A DNA stretch of 31,105 bases from DATAQC01 sp046263055 (GCA_046263055.1 JBHELO010000033.1:1-31105); one strand, 5' to 3'; positions 15,071 to 23,300 are shown, numbered from the stretch's first letter. Notes: a model not told the origin generated them from the letters alone. Translations and numbers: made by a program.

Positions 15071-16242
15071 CGATCCCGACCCCCGGCCGGTCGTCGCCCG
15101 CCGAACCGTCGCCCGCCGGGCCAGAACCGCCGCCCGCCGGGCCGTCGCGCGGGGCACGGTCGCCAGCCGGGCTGGCGGTGCCCGGGGTGCTGGAGGCCGC
15201 CGAGGTGGCGGCCACCGTCGACAGCATCGCCGCCGTGCAACTGGCCGACGGCATGGTGCCGTGGTTCCCTGGGGGCCACGCCGACCCGTGGAACCACGTG
15301 GAGGCGGCCATGGCCCTCGACGCCGGCGGTCGGCGGGCTTCGGCCGAGGCCGCCTACCGGTGGCTGGCCGCCACCCAGCGCCCCGACGGCGCCTGGCACC
15401 AGTACTACCTGGCCGGCGCCCGCGTGAAGGAGGCCACCCTGGACGCCAACGTGTCGGCCTACGTGGCCACCGGCACGTGGCATCACTTCCTGGCGACCCG
15501 GGACGCCGGCTTCCTGGCCGACCTGTGGCCGGTGGTGGAGCGGGCGGTGGGGTTCGTGCTCGCCCTCCAGGCGCCGGGCGGGGAGGTCGTGTGGGCCCGC
15601 CACGCCGACGGCACCCCCTGGCCGTTCGCCCTCCTCACCGCCTCGTCGTCCACCTACCTCAGCCTCCGCTGCGCCCTGGCCGCCGCCCGCCGCCTGGGCC
15701 ACGAGCGCCCCGAGTGGGAGTTGGCCGCCACCGCCCTCGGGGACGCGGTGGCGGCCCCGCGTCCCGGGGCCTTCCTGCCCAAGGATCGCTGGGCCATGGA
15801 CTGGTACTACCCGGTGCTGGTGGGGGCGGTCGGCGGCCAGGCGGCTGCCGACCGCCTGGCCGCCGGCCGTCCCCGGTTCCTGCTGGGCGGCCTGGGCACC
15901 CGGTGCGTGGCCGACCGCCCCTGGGTGACCGCCGCCGAGACGGCCGAGTGCGCCCTCGCCCACCTGGCCGCCGGCGACGACGATCGGGCGCGTGCCCTCC
16001 TGGCCGCCACCGGACACCTGCGCCACGACGACGGGAGCTATTTCACGGGCATGGTCCACCCCGAACGGGCGCACTTCCCGGGTGGCGAGCGGAGCACCTA
16101 CTCGGCGGCCGCCGTGGTGCTGGCCGCCGACGCCCTGGCCGCCACCGGCCCCGCCGCCGGCCTGTTCCGGGGCGACGGCCTGCCGGCGGCGGTGGGCATC
16201 GGGCACGACCGGCCGGATCGGGCGGGCGCCGCCCGGCCCTGA
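15067..16242 (+). CDS. Prenyltransferase/squalene-cyclase-like alpha/alpha-barrel protein
   Basis: This 391-aa protein has a Pro-rich N-terminal 40 residues followed by repeated helical hairpins of the kind found in prenyltransferase, squalene oxidase repeat or glycosidase-like alpha6 barrels. Examples are AVQLADGMVPWFPGGHADPW, AAYRWLAATQRPDGAWHQYY, ETAECALAHLAAG and LRHDDGSYFTGM. Repeats of the W-x-Q/R-x-DGAW type are visible. The cyclase DxDD signature is not seen, so catalytic prenyl chemistry is not shown. GTG 15067 overlaps the methyltransferase stop by 4 bases, making it the last gene of the GT4-MT trio. A role in the same glycolipid or polyprenyl pathway is inferred from context. Confidence 0.75.
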   Translation: MTIPTPGRSSPAEPSPAGPEPPPAGPSRGARSPAGLAVPGVLEAAEVAATVDSIAAVQLADGMVPWFPGGHADPWNHVEAAMALDAGGRRASAEAAYRWLAATQRPDGAWHQYYLAGARVKEATLDANVSAYVATGTWHHFLATRDAGFLADLWPVVERAVGFVLALQAPGGEVVWARHADGTPWPFALLTASSSTYLSLRCALAAARRLGHERPEWELAATALGDAVAAPRPGAFLPKDRWAMDWYYPVLVGAVGGQAAADRLAAGRPRFLLGGLGTRCVADRPWVTAAETAECALAHLAAGDDDRARALLAATGHLRHDDGSYFTGMVHPERAHFPGGERSTYSAAAVVLAADALAATGPAAGLFRGDGLPAAVGIGHDRPDRAGAARP

Positions 16243-16290
16243 CCGGAGGCACCCACCCATCCGGCGGTCGGCCAGCCGCCGCGCCGCTGG

Positions 16291-16605
16291 TCAGGCGACG
16301 AGCTGGGCCAGCTCGCCGAGGGAGTCCACCAGCTCGTCGGCCTCGGCCTCGGTGAACGCACGGACGGTCTTGATGTCGACGGCGCCCGACATCTCGCCCA
16401 GCAGGATGAACTTGGCCATCGTCGCGTCGTCGGGGGCCTCGACCACCACGATCACGTCGTACTCGCCCATCACCAGGTACGAGCGCTTCCATGTGACGCC
16501 GACGGCGGCGGCCGCCTTCTTGCCCGCCTCCCGGCCGTGCTTGGCCTCGGAGATGTTGGCGGCGCCCCGCTCGGTCCATTTCAGGAACATGATGTAGGTA
16601 CCCAT
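16291..16605 (-). CDS. GYD-domain protein
   Basis: This 104-aa ferredoxin-like-fold protein has the GYD signature region as LVMGEYDVIVVVEAPDDATM, preceded by MGTYIMFLKWTERGAANI. Members are small, widespread in Actinobacteria, and of unknown function. The start at 16605 is chosen because a strong GAGGAGGA ribosome site lies 7 bases upstream (plus-strand 16613-16620); the open frame continues further up but that part looks non-coding. It is convergent with the prenyltransferase-like gene, with 48 bases between the stops. It is divergent from the thioesterase remnant. Confidence 0.9.
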   Translation of the reverse strand: MGTYIMFLKWTERGAANISEAKHGREAGKKAAAAVGVTWKRSYLVMGEYDVIVVVEAPDDATMAKFILLGEMSGAVDIKTVRAFTEAEADELVDSLGELAQLVA

Positions 16606-16727
16606 TGGTCGGTCCTCCTCGGACATGCTCGGCTTGTGGACCAAGGTTCGACCCGGCCCCAAGGGCCAGGTCAAGAGGTATCAGCGAGCGGTTCCGGAGC
16701 GGCCCGGGTGCCTGCCACAGTGGTCGG

Positions 16728-16925
16728 GTGACCAAGGCCCTGGACGCGCTGATCGGGCTGGTGGACCTGGAGGCCATCTATGTCAACGTCTTCCGGGGCC
16801 TGAGCCCCGACGACGACCACCAGCGCGTGGTCGGGGGGCAGGTGGCGGGCCAGGCCCTGATGGCCGCCGGACGGACGGTGGCCCAGGAGGGCGTGGTACG
16901 CCAGGTACGCCCGGTGCGCCGGTGA
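16728..16925 (+). pseudogene. tesB: Truncated acyl-CoA thioesterase II (TesB) N-terminus
   Basis: From GTG 16728 the frame reads ALDALIGLVDLEAIYVNVFR, GLSPDDDHQRVVGGQVAGQA and LMAAGRTV, the unmistakable first 55 residues of TesB-type thioesterases (LLDLLDLEQIEVNxFRGxSPD...RVFGGQVxGQAL). It then reads AQEGVVRQVRPVRR and stops after 65 codons, where a complete enzyme has about 280 residues and two hotdog domains. The stop overlaps the start of the sugar dehydrogenase by 4 bases, so the fragment could still be translated and feed re-initiation of that gene. The conserved F in VFGGQV is V here, fitting relaxed constraint. Confidence 0.75.
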
Positions 16926-18211
16926 CGGCTCCCCGCCGCCGCCCCGGCGGCCGTCGCCGGGCGGCGGCGTGGATGGCGGCGGTGGCCATGGGCCTGGCCG
17001 CGGCCCTGGTGGCGGCCGGGTGCTCGGGGTCGTCGTCGGGCCGTGGGGCCGGCTCGGCCACCACCGCCGGCAGCGCCGGCCCGGCCACCACTGCCGGCAG
17101 CGCCGGCCCGGCCACCACTGCCGCCACCGGCCTGGCGTCGCCCGATCTGGCGGCGGTGAAGCTCACGCTGGCGGAGGTGGGCAACCTCGACCAGCCCCTG
17201 GCCCTCGCCGTCCGCCCCGGCGACGACGGCCTGTACGTCGCCCTCAAGGGCGGCCCCGTCCGCCGGGTGGCCCACGGTCAGGGCGGTGGGACGGAATCGG
17301 TGGAGGCCGACCCGGTGCTCGACCTCACCGGCCAGGTCTCGACCGGGAGCGAGCAGGGTCTGCTGGGGCTGACGTTCTCGCCCGACGGGGCCACGCTGTA
17401 CGCCGACTACACGGACCGGGCGGGCGACACCCAGGTGGTGGCCTACCCGATGGCCGGCACCCGGGCCGACGCCGCCAGCCGCCGCACGGTGCTCACCCTG
17501 CACCAGCCCTACACCAATCACAACGGCGGCGAGGTGGCCTTCGGGCCCGACGGCAAGCTGTACGTCGGCCTGGGCGACGGCGGCAGCGAGGAGGACCCCG
17601 ACCACGTGGGCCAGAACCGGTCCACCCTGCTGGCCAAGATCCTGCGCATCGACCCCGCCCCGTCGGCCGGGAAGGGCTACACCGTCCCGGCCGACAACCC
17701 CCTCGTCGGCACCGCCGGCTTCGCCCCCGAGACCTACGAGTGGGGGCTGCGCAACCCCTGGCGCTTCACCTGGGACCGCGACACCAAGGACCTCTGGATC
17801 GGCGACGTGGGCCAGAACACGTGGGAGGAGATCGACTTCCGGGCCGCCGGCAGCCCGGCGGGGGCCAACTTCGGCTGGAGCGGGATGGAGGCCAGCCACC
17901 CCTTCCACGGGGGCAACCCTCCCGGCGGGGTGCTGCCCCTCACCGAGTACCGCCACACCGGCGGCAACTGCTCGGTCACCGGCGGCTACGTCTACCGGGG
18001 CACCCGCATCGCCCTCCTGCGGGGCGTCTACCTGTACGGCGACTACTGCTCGGGCACCGTGTGGGGCCTTGTGCAGACGGGCGGCAAGGTCGCCGGCTCC
18101 CGCCAGCTGAACGTGGGCGGCAGCCACCGCATCCAGTCCTTCGGCGAGGACGCGTTGGGCGAGCTCTATTTGCTGGCCACAGACGGCCTCTTCCGCATCC
18201 AAGCTGCCTGA
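16922..18211 (+). CDS. Lipoprotein PQQ-dependent sugar dehydrogenase (Gdh/sorbosone dehydrogenase family)
   Basis: This 429-aa exported six-bladed beta-propeller enzyme of the soluble glucose/sorbosone dehydrogenase family oxidises aldose-type sugars with PQQ and Ca2+ outside the membrane. The N-terminus is Arg-rich followed by a hydrophobic stretch ending in lipobox LVAAGC, so it is probably a lipoprotein. A Thr/Ala/Gly/Ser linker with two 9-residue repeats comes next. Family landmarks are GSEQGLLGLTFSPD, TNHNGGEVAFGPDGKLYVGL (including GDGG), YEWGLRNPWRFTWD, GDVGQNTWEEID and CSVTGGYVYRG. GTG 16922 overlaps the stop of the TesB remnant. The electron acceptor and real substrate are not shown by sequence. 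Confidence 0.9.
   Translation: MTAPRRRPGGRRRAAAWMAAVAMGLAAALVAAGCSGSSSGRGAGSATTAGSAGPATTAGSAGPATTAATGLASPDLAAVKLTLAEVGNLDQPLALAVRPGDDGLYVALKGGPVRRVAHGQGGGTESVEADPVLDLTGQVSTGSEQGLLGLTFSPDGATLYADYTDRAGDTQVVAYPMAGTRADAASRRTVLTLHQPYTNHNGGEVAFGPDGKLYVGLGDGGSEEDPDHVGQNRSTLLAKILRIDPAPSAGKGYTVPADNPLVGTAGFAPETYEWGLRNPWRFTWDRDTKDLWIGDVGQNTWEEIDFRAAGSPAGANFGWSGMEASHPFHGGNPPGGVLPLTEYRHTGGNCSVTGGYVYRGTRIALLRGVYLYGDYCSGTVWGLVQTGGKVAGSRQLNVGGSHRIQSFGEDALGELYLLATDGLFRIQAA
17057..17120 (+). repeat. 27-bp tandem repeat in the dehydrogenase linker
   Basis: Two full 27-base units (17057-17083, 17084-17110) plus the start of a third (17111-17120) encode ATTAGSAGP repeats between the lipobox Cys and the propeller. 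The unit length keeps the frame, so copy number can vary without breaking the gene; it only sets spacer length. Confidence 0.8.
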
Positions 18212-18558
18212 GGCGCCGGGGCCGCGGACTCCCTCGGCCGCCCCACCGGCACCAGCCGCCCGCTACATGCGCCGCCCCCGGATGTGGAGAGCCGGGATCG
18301 CTGTCGCCGGGCTCGTCGTCGTGTCCCCAGCTCATGTCGCCGTGCCCTCCGCCAGCCGTCGTCGGCGAGAGATGGGAGAACGGCGGGCGCCGGGGGATGG
18401 TCAGCCGTCGGGCAGAACCGCACCCCGTCGAGGGGCAGGAACCGCTCGAGGCGGCGTGAGCGGCGGGCCAGTACCAGGGCACCCAGCAGGCCCACCCCCA
18501 GCACGCCGCCCGGTACTCCACGACCTCGTCGAAGTGATGGGCGGTGGCCGCCCGCTCG
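18212..18558. other. Stretch without a confident gene
   Basis: Between the convergent dehydrogenase and GNAT genes I see no convincing gene. On the minus strand a frame from GTG 18504 starts MLGVGLLGALVLARRSRRLE with one hydrophobic segment and then RFLPLDGVRFCPTADHP, but its later part is Arg/Pro-rich and runs into the antisense of the dehydrogenase. It could be a small membrane protein closing the nei operon or a gene scrap. Confidence 0.3.
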
Positions 18559-19023
18559 TCAGGGAGCGGTACCGGTCCAGCGGTACACGTTGGTGTCTCG
18601 TTGCTCGAAGCCGAGGCGCCGGTAGAGGCGGTTGGCGGCCTGGCGGCTGGGGCGGGACGTGAGGTCCACGGTGCGGGCTCCGGCCGCCGTGGCCCGGCGC
18701 AGGGCTTCCCGGTTCAGGGCCTCGCCCACACCGCGGCCCCGGGCCGCCTCGTCAACCACCACGTCCTCCACCCAGGCCCGCACGCCGGTGGGGATGCGGA
18801 ACACGGCGAGGGTGAGCGACCCCACGAGGGCGCCGGCGGCGTCGCGCGCCATCAGCAGCACGGTGGCAGGCGAGTCGACGATCTCCGCCAGCTGCCCGAC
18901 GGTGGGCGCCGGGCTGGATTGGGAGAGCTGGGGCGTCAGACGGGCCATGGCGGCCACCAGCTCGTCGGTGACGGCGGAGGCCTCCTCCACGGTGACGGCG
19001 CCGTCGGGGGCCGCCCCGGTCAT
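18559..19023 (-). CDS. GNAT family N-acetyltransferase
   Basis: This 154-aa protein has a single GNAT domain, which transfers an acetyl group from acetyl-CoA to an amine. Motif A, the acetyl-CoA pyrophosphate loop, is visible as VEDVVVDEAARGRGVGEALN (about 87-106, R/Q-x-x-G-x-G/A form RGRGVG). It is followed by AAGARTVDLTSRPSRQAANRLYRRLGFEQRDTNVYRW, the usual motif B and C-terminal strand ending in the YRRLGF signature. ATG 19023 overlaps the citrate synthase stop by 4 bases, so it is translated with that gene. The substrate is unknown. Pairing with a regulatory-domain citrate synthase is curious, but a functional link is not shown. Confidence 0.9.
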   Translation of the reverse strand: MTGAAPDGAVTVEEASAVTDELVAAMARLTPQLSQSSPAPTVGQLAEIVDSPATVLLMARDAAGALVGSLTLAVFRIPTGVRAWVEDVVVDEAARGRGVGEALNREALRRATAAGARTVDLTSRPSRQAANRLYRRLGFEQRDTNVYRWTGTAP

Positions 19024-20573
19024 GAGGGGTCGGCGGGGGGGACCGGCTCGGGCGGCGGCGGCCCGTCGTAATTGGCGCTGGGGCGGATCAGGCGGTTGTC
19101 GCCCGCCTGCTCGAGGACGTGGGCCGTCCAGCCGATGACCCGGCTGGAGGTGAAGGTGGGCGTGAAGAGGGTGCGGGGAATGCCCACGTTGTCCATCACC
19201 ACGCCGGCGTAGAACTCCACGTTGGCGTAGAGCTGGCGGCCCGGCTTCAGGTCGGCCAGGACGGCCACCACCGTCTTCTCCACCTGCTTGGCGAAGTCCA
19301 CCAACGGCCCGCCCAGGCGCTCGGCGACCCCCCGCAGCATGACCGAGCGGGGGTCGTCGGTCTTGTAGATGCGGTGGCCGAAACCCATGATCTTCTGGCC
19401 CGCCTGCACCTGCTCCCGGATCCACGACTCGGCCCGGTCGGGCGCGCCGATGGCGTCGAGCATGTCGAGGGCGCGGCTGGGGGCGCCTCCGTGCAGGGGC
19501 CCGGAGAGGGCCCCGATGGCCCCGACGACAGCCGAGCCGAGGTCGGCGCCGGTGGAGGTGATCACCCGGGCGGTGAAGGTCGACGCGTTGAACCCGTGGT
19601 CGGTGGTGGAGATCAGGTACTGCTCGATGGCCCGGGCGTGGGCCGGGTCGGGGACCTCGCCGGTGAGCATGTACAAGTAGTTGGCCGCGTAGGACAGCTC
19701 GGGGTGGGGATCCACCGGCTCCTGGCCCTGGCTGAGGCGGTACAGGGCCATGATGAGCGTGGGCATCACCGCGCTGGTGCGCATGGCGTCGGCTCGCAGG
19801 GTGGCCCGGTCGATGTCCATCCACGAGCGGAAGTCGAGCGAGTAGGCGAGGATCGAGTAGGCGCTGCGCAGGGCGTCCAGGGGCACGAAGTGCTCCCCGG
19901 CGGTGGCGATGGCGGGCAGCAGCTCCTTCACCGCCGGCGGGACCTCCCGCAGCGGCCGGATCTCGTCGGCGAAGCGCCGGCGCTCGTCGGCGTTTGGCAG
20001 GTGGCCCTCGTAGAGGAGGTGCCACACGTCTTCCAGCGACCGCTTCTCGGCCAGCTCGGTGGCGCTGTACTGGCGGTAGTGGTAGAAGCCCTCCTGGCCC
20101 CGGACGTCGCCCACGGCCGTCTCCGCCACCACCACGCCTTCGAGGCCCCGCTTGGACTCGGGAAGGGCGGGGTCCTCCACCCGCAGGATGGGCGCCAGGC
20201 GCAGGAGGTCCCGCAGGGACACGATGCCGACCAGGCGCCCGTCGTCCACCACCGGGAAGTGGCGGTAGCCGTGGACCCGCAGGTTGACGTAGGCGGCGTT
20301 GATGTCGACGGTGGGCGCCACCGAGTCGGGGTCGGCCGTCATCCAGTTCGACACCGGGGCGGTGGCGGGGTCGGCGCCGTCGGTGGCCAGGCGCACCAGG
20401 TCGCGCTCGGTCAGGATGCCAACCGGGCGGCCGCCCTCGACCACCACGACCGAGCCGACGCCCCGCTCCAGCATCCGGGCGCAGGCGACGGCGACGGTGT
20501 CGGAGGGGCGGGCGGTGAGCACGTCGGCCGACATGAGGTCGGCGACCGTGCGCACCTTTGCGCCGTCAGCCAT
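19020..20573 (-). CDS. Citrate synthase with N-terminal CBS-domain pair
   Basis: This 517-aa fusion has two CBS motifs (about 12-62 and 76-125; VGILTERDLVRL and LVGIVSLRDLLRL end each), a short linker, then a citrate/2-methylcitrate synthase domain from about 142. CBS pairs bind adenine nucleotides, so allosteric control by energy charge is likely. The active-site residues are H326 (TTDHGFNAS), H361 (GPLHGGAPS) and H400 (MGFGHRIYK). The position of the catalytic Asp (NVDFY in most citrate synthases) is Glu453 in NVEFYAG, a form I associate with CitA-like or methylcitrate-type enzymes. A good AAGGGGG ribosome site precedes ATG 20573. It lies 27 bases after the MFS gene and overlaps the GNAT gene by 4. 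A proline-rich tail ends the protein. Confidence 0.92.
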   Translation of the reverse strand: MADGAKVRTVADLMSADVLTARPSDTVAVACARMLERGVGSVVVVEGGRPVGILTERDLVRLATDGADPATAPVSNWMTADPDSVAPTVDINAAYVNLRVHGYRHFPVVDDGRLVGIVSLRDLLRLAPILRVEDPALPESKRGLEGVVVAETAVGDVRGQEGFYHYRQYSATELAEKRSLEDVWHLLYEGHLPNADERRRFADEIRPLREVPPAVKELLPAIATAGEHFVPLDALRSAYSILAYSLDFRSWMDIDRATLRADAMRTSAVMPTLIMALYRLSQGQEPVDPHPELSYAANYLYMLTGEVPDPAHARAIEQYLISTTDHGFNASTFTARVITSTGADLGSAVVGAIGALSGPLHGGAPSRALDMLDAIGAPDRAESWIREQVQAGQKIMGFGHRIYKTDDPRSVMLRGVAERLGGPLVDFAKQVEKTVVAVLADLKPGRQLYANVEFYAGVVMDNVGIPRTLFTPTFTSSRVIGWTAHVLEQAGDNRLIRPSANYDGPPPPEPVPPADPS

Positions 20574-20600
20574 CTGACCACCCCCTTGTCCGAAGTCGGG

Positions 20601-22025
20601 TCACGGCCCGGCGGGGCCCGGGGTCCGGTCGGAGCCGCAGGGGCCCGCCGGCCGAGTATACGAGCCACCGTTGGCGGGCTCTTCGGCCTGGGCGGCGTCG
20701 TAGGCGGCCAGTTCGGGGATGAGGCGGGCGATGAGAGCCACCCCCGCCATGCAGGCGATCCCGCCCGACACGACCGAGATCGGGGCCGACGTGAGGGCGG
20801 CGACGGCGCCCGCCTCGGCGTCCCCCAGCGACGGGCCACCGCTCACCACCGCGATGTGCACGGCCGACAGTCGGCCCCGGAGGGCGTCGGGCACGTTCAC
20901 CTGGAGGATGGTGTTGCGGAAGACGGCGGAGATGACGTCGGCCGCACCGGCCACCGCCAGCAGGCCCAGGCCCACCGCTAGCCACGGCACCAGCCCGAAG
21001 GCGGCGATGGCCGCCCCCCACGCCAGCACCGACCACAGCACGGCCCGGCCCTGGCGCCGCACCGACGCCACCCACCCGGTGAGCAGGGCGCCGACCAGGG
21101 CGCCCAGCCCAGGGGCGGCGTAGAGGAGGCCGACCGTCCCCGCCCCGCCGCCGTAGAGGCTGGTGCCGAGGGCGGGAAAGAGGGCACGGGGCATGCCGAA
21201 GACCATGGCGTCGATGTCGATGACGAAGGTGCTCACGAGCAGCCGCCGGCCCTTCAGGTAGCCCAGGCCCTCCCGCACCGAGGCGATGCCGGCCCGGGTG
21301 CCGCCGCCCTCGGGAGGCTGGGGGTGGAGGGCCACCACTGCGGCCAGCGACACCACGAAGGTGCCCACGTCCAGCCAGTAGGCGGAGGCCAGGCTGACCC
21401 GGGCGATGACCAGCCCGGCCAGGGCCGGGCCCGCCACCAGCCCGACCTGCATGAGGATCTGACCCAGGGCGGATGCCGCCGGGATGCAGTCCCGGCCCAC
21501 CATGCGGGGGATCATGGCGTTGCGGGTCGGCAGGTCCACCCCAGAGAGGCCGGCGGCCAGCGAACTGAGCACGTAGATGGGCCACAGCGCCGGGTGGCGG
21601 GCGGTGGCGTTGAGGGCCAGGCCCACGCTGGTGAGGCCGAGCAGGACCTGGGTGACGATCAGGAGCTTGCGGCGGTCCACGGCGTCGGCGATGGCGCCAC
21701 CGGCCAGCGACATGGCCAGCAGCGGGCCCAGGTTGGCCAGCCCCACCAGCCCGACGGCCAGCGATGAGCGGGTCAGCAGGTACACCTGGAAGGGGATGGC
21801 GACGACGGTGGCCTGGCGGCCCAGCCAGGACACCGCCTGGCCGAAGAACACCAGGCGGTAGTCGGGCGACTGGCGCAGCGGGGTGAGGTCCACGAACAGC
21901 CGCCGGCGGGCGACGGCCCCCGCGGGCGCCGGCTCGGGAGCCCCGGTGGCGACGGGGTCGTCGAACCCCGCCGCGCCGGGGCGGGCCGGCCCGCTGCCGG
22001 CGTCGGGGGCGAGAGGCTCGGTCAC
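20601..22025 (-). CDS. MFS transporter (EntS-like exporter)
   Basis: This 474-aa major facilitator protein has about 12 membrane helices. After a disordered Pro/Gly-rich N-terminus (about 1-35) it shows LRQSPDYRLVFFGQAVSWLG, characteristic of the EntS/MFS-3 exporter group. The MFS motif-A loop between helices 2 and 3 is GGAIADAVDRRKLLI, and RNAMIPRMVGRD is also present in that group. Substrates of relatives include siderophores and drugs; here the cargo is unknown. The GTG start at 22025 overlaps the nei stop by 4 bases (GTGA). This junction sits inside a 68-bp tandem repeat, so the first residues (VTEPLAPD) have a near copy (VTESLAPD) in the end of the nei product. It is co-transcribed with citrate synthase downstream. 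Confidence 0.92.
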   Translation of the reverse strand: MTEPLAPDAGSGPARPGAAGFDDPVATGAPEPAPAGAVARRRLFVDLTPLRQSPDYRLVFFGQAVSWLGRQATVVAIPFQVYLLTRSSLAVGLVGLANLGPLLAMSLAGGAIADAVDRRKLLIVTQVLLGLTSVGLALNATARHPALWPIYVLSSLAAGLSGVDLPTRNAMIPRMVGRDCIPAASALGQILMQVGLVAGPALAGLVIARVSLASAYWLDVGTFVVSLAAVVALHPQPPEGGGTRAGIASVREGLGYLKGRRLLVSTFVIDIDAMVFGMPRALFPALGTSLYGGGAGTVGLLYAAPGLGALVGALLTGWVASVRRQGRAVLWSVLAWGAAIAAFGLVPWLAVGLGLLAVAGAADVISAVFRNTILQVNVPDALRGRLSAVHIAVVSGGPSLGDAEAGAVAALTSAPISVVSGGIACMAGVALIARLIPELAAYDAAQAEEPANGGSYTRPAGPCGSDRTPGPAGP

Positions 22026-22146
22026 GGGCCCCCGGGTGGGCGGCCGCCGGGGGCCGGCAGCGGCCCGGTGTCGGGGGCGAGACTTTCGGTCACGGGCCCG
22101 CCGGTTGGCGGCCGCCCAGGGGCCGGCGGCGGCCCGGTGTCGGCGG
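22021..22146 (-). repeat. 68-bp tandem repeat across the nei/MFS junction
   Basis: Two imperfect copies start at 22021 and 22089 on the plus strand, each beginning GTCACGGGCCC and containing GGCGGCCGCC and GCGGCCCGGTGTCGG. A further partial copy is visible at about 22000-22020 (GTCGGGGGCGAGA). The period of 68 is not a multiple of 3, so the nei frame passes through the first GTGACC as codons but meets TGA in the second. Confidence 0.8.
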
Positions 22147-22933
22147 GACCGGCCGGGGGCTGGCAGGTGGGGCACCAGTAGGCGGTGCGGGCCTGCTCCC
22201 CCTGGCGCCGGGCCTGGACCAGCGTGCCGCAGCGTCGGCATGGCCGGCCCTGGCGCTTGTAGACCCACCGGGGCGGCGGGCGGCCCGATGGGTTGGGGGG
22301 GTCGATGCCGGCGCTGGCCCGCATGAGCCGGGCGGCGGTGCAGATGAGGGCGTCGAGGGCGTCGTCGGAGACCGACGACTGGGGCGACCACGGGTTGTGG
22401 CCCTCCACGAACAGGGCCTCGCAACGCCAGATGTTGCCGATGCCGGCCACCACCCGCTGTTCCAGGAGCAGCTCGCCCAGGGCCAGCTCGGGCGGGCGGG
22501 CCCGGGCCCGCCGGCGGACCTCCACCAGATCCAGGTCGCCGGCCAGCACGTCGGGCCCCAGGCCGGCCAGCGCCGGGTGGACCTGCTCGGCGCGGGCCGC
22601 CAGCAGCTCGACGACGGGCGCGTTGAAGCACACCGCCACCCGGTCCCCGCAGGTCAGGGTGAGGCGGGCCTGGCGGGCCGGTCGGCGCCAGGCCTCGCCG
22701 CCGGCGTACACGTGCCACGACCCGCTCATGCGCAGGTGGGTGTGAAGGACCTGGCCGGAGTCGAGGCGTACCAGCAGGTGCTTGCCCCATGCCTCCACGG
22801 CCCCCACCCGCTGGCCCACCAGGCGCGCCGCCGGGAGCCCGGGGACGACGGTGGTGGCGGCCGTGACCTCCCGCCCCACCAGCCAGCGGCGCAGGGTGGC
22901 GGCGGTGCGGAAGAGGGTGTCGCCCTCAGGCAT
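22022..22933 (-). CDS. nei: Endonuclease VIII-like DNA glycosylase (Fpg/Nei family)
   Basis: This 303-aa base-excision repair enzyme removes oxidised bases and cuts at abasic sites. MPEGDTLFRTA at the N-terminus gives the catalytic Pro2 and Glu3. The conserved Lys is in WGKHLLVRL, the H2TH domain carries the RVVAGIGNIWRCEALF signature, and the C-terminal zinc finger is CRRCGTLVQ...YWCPTC. ATG 22933 is fixed because Pro2 must be the N-terminus; the open frame before it is antisense-like. After the zinc finger comes an unusual 40-residue Pro/Gly-rich tail encoded by the 68-bp repeat (TGPPPAPGRPPTGGP, then VTESLAPDTG). Its stop overlaps the MFS start, and it heads the nei-MFS-citrate synthase-GNAT operon. 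Confidence 0.94.
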   Translation of the reverse strand: MPEGDTLFRTAATLRRWLVGREVTAATTVVPGLPAARLVGQRVGAVEAWGKHLLVRLDSGQVLHTHLRMSGSWHVYAGGEAWRRPARQARLTLTCGDRVAVCFNAPVVELLAARAEQVHPALAGLGPDVLAGDLDLVEVRRRARARPPELALGELLLEQRVVAGIGNIWRCEALFVEGHNPWSPQSSVSDDALDALICTAARLMRASAGIDPPNPSGRPPPRWVYKRQGRPCRRCGTLVQARRQGEQARTAYWCPTCQPPAGPADTGPPPAPGRPPTGGPVTESLAPDTGPLPAPGGRPPGGP

Positions 22934-23084
22934 CGCCTCGGTCCCCCGCCTGCGATCCGGGCCGGCGAGCCCGGGCACGGCCGGCCGGGTGCATGGCACC
23001 CGAGGGTACCGCCAGGGCTCCCACCGGCGAACCGGTGAGACATTCGGTGCCCCGCCGGGAACCGTCACCAGGATGCCACGGCGG

Positions 23085-23282
23085 TCAGGAGTTGCGGGCT
23101 GACACCTCGGCGGCGGTGGCGGCCAGCGCAGCGCGCCGCGACCGGGGGGCGACGACCTCCACGCCCGCGCCGAGGGCCAGGCCCAGGGGGTCGACAGGAC
23201 GGGTCACCCGTGCGCTCCCCCCGCCGGTAGCTGCTGCAGCCAGACGACAGACGAGCGGGGCGACGAGTCGGCTGGCCCGCAT
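23085..23282 (-). pseudogene. Internally deleted WYL/DeoR-type regulator remnant
   Basis: The frame from ATG 23282 begins MRASRLVAPLVCRL, like the start of YafY/WYL regulators (MRASRLVALLLRLQ). It then jumps to a piece like the end of a WYL protein: RVTRPVDPLGLALGAGVEVV, APRSRRAALAATAAEV. Complete relatives have roughly 230-330 residues; here 65 remain, so most of the helix-turn-helix and the WYL domain are gone although the frame is preserved. It is divergent from the PPOX gene, with a perfect inverted repeat between them. This is the arrangement of a regulator and its target. DNA binding by the remnant is unlikely. Confidence 0.5.
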
Positions 23283-23300
23283 CCACCGGCAGCGTACGGG

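Noticed and set aside
16606..16727. Promoter for the GYD gene with TTGACC at 16669-16674 (minus strand)
   Set aside because: No acceptable -10 element at 16-18 bases spacing.
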